DNA of 19,257 nt, from the NCBI GenBank assembly GCA_903885855.1, contig CAISKG010000201.1:1-19257 (forward strand), written 5' to 3'. Each line of letters begins with the position of its first letter. The stretch's first letter is position 1. This stretch comes from an uncultured Planctomycetaceae bacterium (lineage in GTDB: Bacteria > Planctomycetota > Planctomycetia > Pirellulales > UBA1268). This document shows positions 14,551 to 19,257 of this stretch, one piece after another. The notes beneath the pieces were generated by a model. That model saw only the letters and a list, made by a program, of their open reading frames with translations, was not told the DNA's origin and made no database searches. Made by a program: the position numbers and the translations under genes.

Positions 14551-16818
14551 ATGCCCCTTCCGACCCGCTCCGCCGCGGCCGCCCTCTGCCTGCTCGCGAT
14601 CGCCTGGGGGGGCGCTGCACCCGCCCGGGCCGGCGACCTCCGCGTGCATGTGATCGCGGCGGGGCCCGGCGCGGAGGCTGCGCTCCAGGAGCGGCTCGTC
14701 GACGCCGCCCCGGGCGACGTGATCCAGCTCGAGGAGGGCACCTACCGCCTCACCCACCAGCTCGACGTGGTCGCGGCGTCGGTCACGATCCGCGGCCGCG
14801 GCTCGGCCCGCACGGTGCTCTCCTTCCGCGGCCAGTCGGCGGGCTCCAGCGGCATCCTCGCCACCGGCGACAACTTCACGCTCGAGCACCTCGCCGTGGA
14901 GGACACCGCCGGCGACGCGGTCAAGGTGCTCGGCAGCAGGAACGTCACCTTCCGCGATGTGCGCACGGAATGGACCGGCCCGGCGAGCGCCTCGAACGGC
15001 GCCTACGGGCTCTATCCCGTGCAGTGCCGCAACGTCCTCGTCGAGGGCTGCACCGCCATCGGCGCCTCCGACGCCGGGCTCTACGTGGGCCAGTGCCACG
15101 ACGTCGTGGTGCGCGGCTGCCTCGCCGAGCGCAACGTCGCGGGGATCGAGATCGAGAACTCGGTCGGTGTCGACGTCCACGGCAACCTCGCCCGCGACAA
15201 CGCCGGCGGAATCCTCGTCTTCGACCTGCCGGGGTTGCCGGTCACCAACGGCGGCGGCGTGCGCGTGTTCCGCAACCGCTCCGTGGCCAACAATCACGAC
15301 AACTTCGCCGACCCCGGGTCGATGGTGGCGTCGGTGCCCCCGGGCACGGGCGTGATGATCCTGGCCACCGACCGGGTGGAGGTGTTCGACAACGACGTCG
15401 TCGCCAACGACTCCGCCGGCGTGCTCGTGATCAGCTTCACGGCGCTGGGCAAGAAGCTCTCCGACGCCCGTTACGATCCGGTGCCCGAGGCGATCTCGAT
15501 CCACGACAACCGCTTCGCCGACGGCGGCTCGAAGCCGCGCGGCGAGTTGGGGCTGCTCCTCGTGCCGCTCCTGGGGGCCCGCCTTCCCGACATCCTCTGG
15601 GACGGGGTCGTGCCGGAGGGGACCGCCGCGCCGCGGCTGCGCCTGGAGCGCAACGGCGCCGCCACCTTCGCCGACTTCCGGATCCGCGACGTCACGCCGC
15701 TGGCCGTGCTCACCGGCGCCGCGCGGCCGCGCACCGATCCCGGGCTGCTGTCGGCCGCGCTCGAGGCGCTCCCCGAGATCGTGCTCGAGCCCCACGACCC
15801 CCCCGGCGACGACCTGCCGCCCGCGGTGCGCTTCTACCGCGGCCTGCCGCGCCGGCTCTCGGCCCTGGGGCTCTTCAGCGGGCCGCCGTCGGCCCAGGAG
15901 CCGGCGCCGGGCGTGGTGCCATACCGGCTCGCGACCGAGCTGTGGTCCGACGGATCGCACAAGCGGCGTTTCATCCGCCTCCCCGAGGGGGAGCGCATGG
16001 GGTATCGCGACGACGGGGCGCTCGACTTTCCCGTCGGCACGACGATCGCCAAGACCTTCTCCTTCCCGGCGGCCGCGGGCGGCGCCGAACGGCTCGTCGA
16101 GACGCGGATCGAGCGCCGCGAGCCGGAGGGATGGTTCGGCGTCACCTATCTCTGGGACGACGCGGGCACCGACGCGGAGCTGTGCCTGGGCGGCCGCACG
16201 CTCGCGCTGGAGGTGGCCGGCGAGGCGGGGGCCACACGCGCGCTGCGCTACGAGGTGCCGGGGGCCAACCAATGCCTCGCCTGCCACGCGCAGCTCGACG
16301 CCGCGGGCCGGCCGGCCTACGAGCCCCTCGGCCCCACCGCCGCCAACCTGTCCTGCTCCGCCCCCGGCGACGCCGCCGACCAGCCGGACCAGCTGGCCCG
16401 GTTCGCCGCCGCGGGGCTGCACGCCGGCCTCCCCGACGCCCGGCCGGCAGGCCTGCCTGCGGCCCACGATCCCGCCGCGGGCACGATCGACGACCGCGCC
16501 CGCGGCTGGCTCGCGGTGAACTGCGCCCACTGCCACAATCCCGCCGGCAGCGCCCGCACCACCGGCCTCGACCTGCGCCGCGCGCAGACCGACCCGGGGC
16601 GGCTCGGCGTCTGGAAGACCCCGGTGGCGGCCGGTCGCGGTGCCGGCGGCCGTGCGTACGACGTCGTTCCCGGGCAGCCCGACGACTCGATCCTCGTCCA
16701 CCGGCTCGAGGCCGCCGAGCCGGCCGTGGCGATGCCGAGCCTCGGCCGCACCACCGTCGACGAGGCCGGCGTGCGGCTGGTGCGGGCCTGGATCGAGGGT
16801 CTGCCACCCGGAAAGTGA
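14551..16818 (+). CDS. Fusion of a parallel beta-helix protein with an SO2930-type diheme cytochrome c
   Basis: The protein has 755 residues from ATG 14551, with CGGAG upstream. The signal peptide ends near PARA-GD (residue 27). Residues about 28-400 are a right-handed parallel beta-helix of the TIGR03805 type: DAAPGDVIQLEEGTYRL, then turns such as NVTFRDVRTEW, NVLVEGCTAIGASDAGLYVGQ and GIEIENSVGVDVHGN. Residues about 410-755 match the TIGR03806/SO2930 cytochrome type: LFSGPPSAQEPAPGVVPY, LWSDGSHKRRFIRLP, GTTIAKTFSFP, the first haem site CLACH (575-579) and the second CAHCH (658-662), then an ILVHRLE end. As I recall, the two families usually occur as adjacent genes and are sometimes fused; the pair's function is unknown. 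Periplasmic electron transfer is inferred. Downstream DUF962 gene starts 4 bp after the stop. Confidence 0.92.
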   Translation: MPLPTRSAAAALCLLAIAWGGAAPARAGDLRVHVIAAGPGAEAALQERLVDAAPGDVIQLEEGTYRLTHQLDVVAASVTIRGRGSARTVLSFRGQSAGSSGILATGDNFTLEHLAVEDTAGDAVKVLGSRNVTFRDVRTEWTGPASASNGAYGLYPVQCRNVLVEGCTAIGASDAGLYVGQCHDVVVRGCLAERNVAGIEIENSVGVDVHGNLARDNAGGILVFDLPGLPVTNGGGVRVFRNRSVANNHDNFADPGSMVASVPPGTGVMILATDRVEVFDNDVVANDSAGVLVISFTALGKKLSDARYDPVPEAISIHDNRFADGGSKPRGELGLLLVPLLGARLPDILWDGVVPEGTAAPRLRLERNGAATFADFRIRDVTPLAVLTGAARPRTDPGLLSAALEALPEIVLEPHDPPGDDLPPAVRFYRGLPRRLSALGLFSGPPSAQEPAPGVVPYRLATELWSDGSHKRRFIRLPEGERMGYRDDGALDFPVGTTIAKTFSFPAAAGGAERLVETRIERREPEGWFGVTYLWDDAGTDAELCLGGRTLALEVAGEAGATRALRYEVPGANQCLACHAQLDAAGRPAYEPLGPTAANLSCSAPGDAADQPDQLARFAAAGLHAGLPDARPAGLPAAHDPAAGTIDDRARGWLAVNCAHCHNPAGSARTTGLDLRRAQTDPGRLGVWKTPVAAGRGAGGRAYDVVPGQPDDSILVHRLEAAEPAVAMPSLGRTTVDEAGVRLVRAWIEGLPPGK

Positions 16819-16822
16819 TCCC

Positions 16823-17302
16823 ATGGGACCGCGTCGACGAACCGCCCAGGAATGGCTCGACGCCTACGGCGTCTGCCACACCGATCCGCGCAACAAGGCC
16901 CTGCACTGGATCTGCGTTCCGGTGATCACGGCCTGCGTGCTGGCCTTCCTGACGGCGCTGCCCGCCCCGGAGGCCATGCGGCAGGCCGGGCTCGACTGGG
17001 CGGTGGTGGCCACGGCCGCGGCGCTCCTCTTCTACCTGCGGCTCTCGCCGCGGCTGGCGGCGGGGATGGCCGTGGCGGCCGGGGCGATGCTCGCGGCCAT
17101 CCGCTGGTTCGACGGCGCGGGCATCGTCCCGCTCTGGCAGGCCGCTGCGGCACTCTTCGTGGCGGCCTGGATCGGACAGTTCGTCGGCCACGCGATCGAG
17201 GGGAAACGCCCCTCGTTCGTCGACGACCTCCAGTTTCTCCTCATCGGTCCGATGTGGCTCTTGGCAGACTGCTACCGGCGGCTGGGGTGGTGGCCGGGCT
17301 GA
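16823..17302 (+). CDS. Mpo1-like (DUF962) membrane protein
   Basis: The protein has 159 residues from ATG 16823, 4 bp after the previous stop, with GGAAAG inside the upstream gene end as ribosome site. Family landmarks are the N-terminal YGVCHTDPRNKALHWICVPVI (His19, His28, in an 'H-x-x-P-x-N-x-x-x-H' pattern), three to four hydrophobic helices, and the late WIGQFVGHAIEGKRPSFVDD (His123) with LLIGPMWLL. In yeast Mpo1 these histidines bind iron, and the enzyme removes one carbon from 2-hydroxy fatty acids by alpha-oxidation. Bacterial relatives are largely uncharacterised, so the reaction here is inferred. The cluster with an exported acylase and a cytochrome suggests handling of acyl chains. 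The gene ends the operon; I see no strong terminator after it. Confidence 0.9.
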   Translation: MGPRRRTAQEWLDAYGVCHTDPRNKALHWICVPVITACVLAFLTALPAPEAMRQAGLDWAVVATAAALLFYLRLSPRLAAGMAVAAGAMLAAIRWFDGAGIVPLWQAAAALFVAAWIGQFVGHAIEGKRPSFVDDLQFLLIGPMWLLADCYRRLGWWPG

Positions 17303-17355
17303 ACGGGCCGGGTGGGGCGGTGGATACGCCCGGTCGCGCGTGCCCCGCGATCGGC

Positions 17356-17361
17356 TATCAT
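17356..17361 (+). promoter_or_regulatory. Candidate -10 element before the SHD1/WD40 gene
   Basis: TATCAT (17356-17361), within GGCTATCATG, lies 48 bp before the ATG at 17410 in an otherwise GC-rich 107-bp gap. It matches 4 of 6 positions of a sigma-70 -10. No good -35 is seen, so confidence is low. Confidence 0.3.
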
Positions 17362-17409
17362 GCCGGCCATCCACCGGTCTCCGATCACGCTTGGTGCGCG
17401 AGGCGACGC

Positions 17410-19257
17410 ATGTCGGCAGCGATTCCCGGGGCGCTCGCGCCCCTTCCGCGGTCCCGTGCGGCGATCGCCGCGGCGATCCTCGTGGCCGTGGTGGCCGCGA
17501 TCCCCGACGTCGCCGCCGCGCAGAACGCCGCCGCAGCCCCGCCCGGCACACTCGAGCCCGGCGACCCGGTGGAAGTCGAATGGGCCGGCGAGAAAGTGAA
17601 GGGGGAGTTCGTCGAGTATTTCCCCAACGGTTGGCTGACGGTGAAGATCCTCTCCAACGGCCTGGAGATGTCGCCGACGCTGCCCCCCGATCAGGTGCGC
17701 GCTCTCGGGAAGCCGGGGCAGGCCAAGGCCGCCGCGGGGGGGGCCAAGCGGCCCATGCGCACCTGGACCGACACGACGGGCAAGTTCAAGACCAAGGCGC
17801 GGTTCGTCGAACTCGACGGCGGGAAGGTGACGCTCGAGACCGACAAGGGAAAGCGGATCACGATCGCGCTGGAGAAGCTCAGCGACGGCGACCAGGCGAT
17901 GGCGAAGAAAATCGCCGCCACGATGGCCAAGGAGGCCCCCGCCGCGGACGGCGGCGACGACGGCGATCCCTTCGCCGGGGGACCGGGCCGCGAACCGGCG
18001 CCGGCCGTCGCGATGGTCGACGGTGACTGGTCGGAGTGCCGTACGGTCGTCGTCGCGGCCTCGGCGCCGGCGACGGTGCCCGCCGACGCCCGCGAACTCC
18101 CCGATCTTCCCGCGGCCAAGCCGGCGGCCCTGGCCGCGGGAGGGCCGCAGCAGTTCTTCGAGCAGGTATCGGGCGTGCTCGCCAACCGCTCCAGCGGCGC
18201 CGTGTGCGCGGTGATCCGTGACACGAAGCCCGGCGCGGCCGGGTCGACCCGGCTGCAGTTCGTGGATCGCGCCTCGGGCCGGGCGTCGGCCCCGGTGGCC
18301 CTCGACTCCCAGTTGAAGCCGGTCGACCTGTCTCCGTCCGGAAGCCTGCTGCTGGCCCGCAGCGACCAGATGTTCGCGATGGGGCTCGTGGAACCTGCCC
18401 TGGGGGTGTGGCGCATCGGCAAGGGAGGCCTCGAACCGGTCGCCCTCTGGAACCCGAAGGCGTCGGACGAGATACACCGCACTCCTCCCTCGCACGCCGC
18501 GTTCGTGGACGAGGACCACGTGATCTCCGTGATGTTTCCCGGCACGATCACCCTTTGGAACGTGGCGGCGAAGAGGGCCCTGTGGCAGCTCAAACTCGTC
18601 GGCGTGGGCTCACCGGCCGCGAGCCCCGGGGGCCGCTACGTGGCCGTTCCCGCCGCCGACGCCGTCATCGTCCTCGAGGCGCTCACAGGCGACGCGGTGG
18701 CCCGGCTGCCCTGTCCGGCGGGGGCCCTCTCGTCGGTCGCGTTCTCTCCCGACGGCACCCGGTTGGTCGGCGTTGCCGCGCAGCAGGTGACGGTGTGGGA
18801 CCTCGCCACCGGTGAGCGCACGCACGACTTCGCGCTCGGCGAATCGACGAGCGCCGGGGTCGTCCTGTGGACCGATGCGGAGCACATCCTCGTGGACGGC
18901 ACGAATCTCGTCGATCTCGCGCGGCGCGTCGTGCTGTGGCGCTACCAGTCGCCCCCGATGTCCGGATTCGCCGGGACGGCCGGCTCCGGGGGGACGGACG
19001 TCTGGTTCGCCACATCGTCGCCGGACCGCTCCACGCGTGCGCTGGTGCCGCTGCGCCTCCCCCACGATCAGGCACGGCAGCGGGCCGCCGGCCTCGACGC
19101 CGAGAAACTCCTCGCCATCCGGCCGGGTACGGCGGTCTCGCTCGAGGTCCGCGTGCAGGGGGACGCCGCTGAGCAGGAGCGGGTGCGGCAGGGCCTGCTC
19201 CGTCAGATCGCCGCCGCGGGGCTCGTGGCGCAGGACGGGGCGCCGCTGCGGCTCGAG
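17410..19257 (+). CDS. Exported SHD1-type and WD40-like repeat protein (3' end outside window)
   Basis: The frame is open from ATG 17410 to the last base, 616 codons without a stop, so the C-terminus is missing. A GCGAGGCG run lies just upstream. The signal peptide or anchor is about residues 17-38 (AAIAAAILVAVVAAIPDVAAA). Residues 51-97 form a small module, GDPVEVEWAGEKVKGEF onward. Residues 117-170 look like an SHD1 domain: RTWTDTTGKFKTKARFVEL, then GGKVTLETDKGKRITIALEKLS. SHD1 (from yeast Sla1) is greatly expanded in planctomycete exported proteins. A Pro/Ala/Asp-rich linker follows, then from about residue 240 propeller-like repeats, the clearest being SSVAFSPDGTRLVGVAAQQV with TVWDLATGE (about 441-469). 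A scaffold or binding role in the envelope is inferred. No enzyme motif is seen. Confidence 0.88.
   Translation, partial: MSAAIPGALAPLPRSRAAIAAAILVAVVAAIPDVAAAQNAAAAPPGTLEPGDPVEVEWAGEKVKGEFVEYFPNGWLTVKILSNGLEMSPTLPPDQVRALGKPGQAKAAAGGAKRPMRTWTDTTGKFKTKARFVELDGGKVTLETDKGKRITIALEKLSDGDQAMAKKIAATMAKEAPAADGGDDGDPFAGGPGREPAPAVAMVDGDWSECRTVVVAASAPATVPADARELPDLPAAKPAALAAGGPQQFFEQVSGVLANRSSGAVCAVIRDTKPGAAGSTRLQFVDRASGRASAPVALDSQLKPVDLSPSGSLLLARSDQMFAMGLVEPALGVWRIGKGGLEPVALWNPKASDEIHRTPPSHAAFVDEDHVISVMFPGTITLWNVAAKRALWQLKLVGVGSPAASPGGRYVAVPAADAVIVLEALTGDAVARLPCPAGALSSVAFSPDGTRLVGVAAQQVTVWDLATGERTHDFALGESTSAGVVLWTDAEHILVDGTNLVDLARRVVLWRYQSPPMSGFAGTAGSGGTDVWFATSSPDRSTRALVPLRLPHDQARQRAAGLDAEKLLAIRPGTAVSLEVRVQGDAAEQERVRQGLLRQIAAAGLVAQDGAPLRLE

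Noticed and set aside
12347..14653. 768-residue plus-strand frame inside the acylase gene
   Set aside because: It is an alternate frame of the acylase with Arg-rich repeats. The acylase frame holds the signal peptide and the Gly-Ser nucleophile.
14428..16824. 798-residue minus-strand frame opposite the beta-helix/cytochrome gene
   Set aside because: It lacks any motif and is antisense to a protein with signal peptide, beta-helix turns and two haem sites.

Overview
The window looks like chromosomal DNA of a very GC-rich planctomycete, probably in or near the Pirellulales. The evidence is indirect but consistent. A large exported protein has the planctomycete LEPR-like N-terminal motif (FEPLESRRVL), the last gene carries SHD1-type modules with WD40-like repeats, there is a fasciclin-domain exported protein, and there is a beta-helix/diheme-cytochrome protein. 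GC is roughly 70% or more by eye throughout. I saw no rRNA, tRNA, CRISPR, transposase or phage genes.

Layout, left to right. (1) 2-253 (+) is the C-terminal tail of what looks like a cation P-type ATPase. (2) 293-976 (+) is a secreted FAS1 protein closed by a strong hairpin terminator at 1001-1034. (3) 1092-1319 (-) is a small orphan protein. (4) 1519-5697 (-) is a 1392-residue surface or secreted protein: LEPR-like motif, two DTGA aspartic-protease-like lobes, two Calx-beta-like modules, one Ig/PKD-like module and seven FN3 repeats. (5) 5953-6675 (-) is a membrane-anchored protein with an NlpC/CHAP-like cysteine-peptidase signature.

(6) 6992-9991 (+) is a three-subunit proton-translocating transhydrogenase operon, pntAA-pntAB-pntB. 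pntB has an apparent 1-nt deletion near 9792 that removes the last part of the NADP(H) domain. (7) 10015-12074 (+) holds a CmoB-like methyltransferase and a PAPS-type sulfotransferase overlapping by GTGA, 23 bp behind pntB.

(8) 12195-17302 (+) is a tight three-gene cluster: an exported penicillin/AHL-acylase-type Ntn hydrolase, a fusion of a parallel beta-helix domain with an SO2930-type diheme cytochrome c, and an Mpo1-like (DUF962) membrane protein. A candidate promoter and a structured leader precede it. (9) 17410 to the window end (+) is a secreted SHD1/WD40-like protein with no stop codon inside the window.

The most interesting items are the acylase/beta-helix-cytochrome/Mpo1 cluster, which could release and oxidise acyl chains (inference), the bilobal aspartic-protease-like FN3 protein, and the pntB frameshift. 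The transhydrogenase couples NADH/NADP+ exchange to the proton gradient. The other loci concern cell-surface or periplasmic biology.
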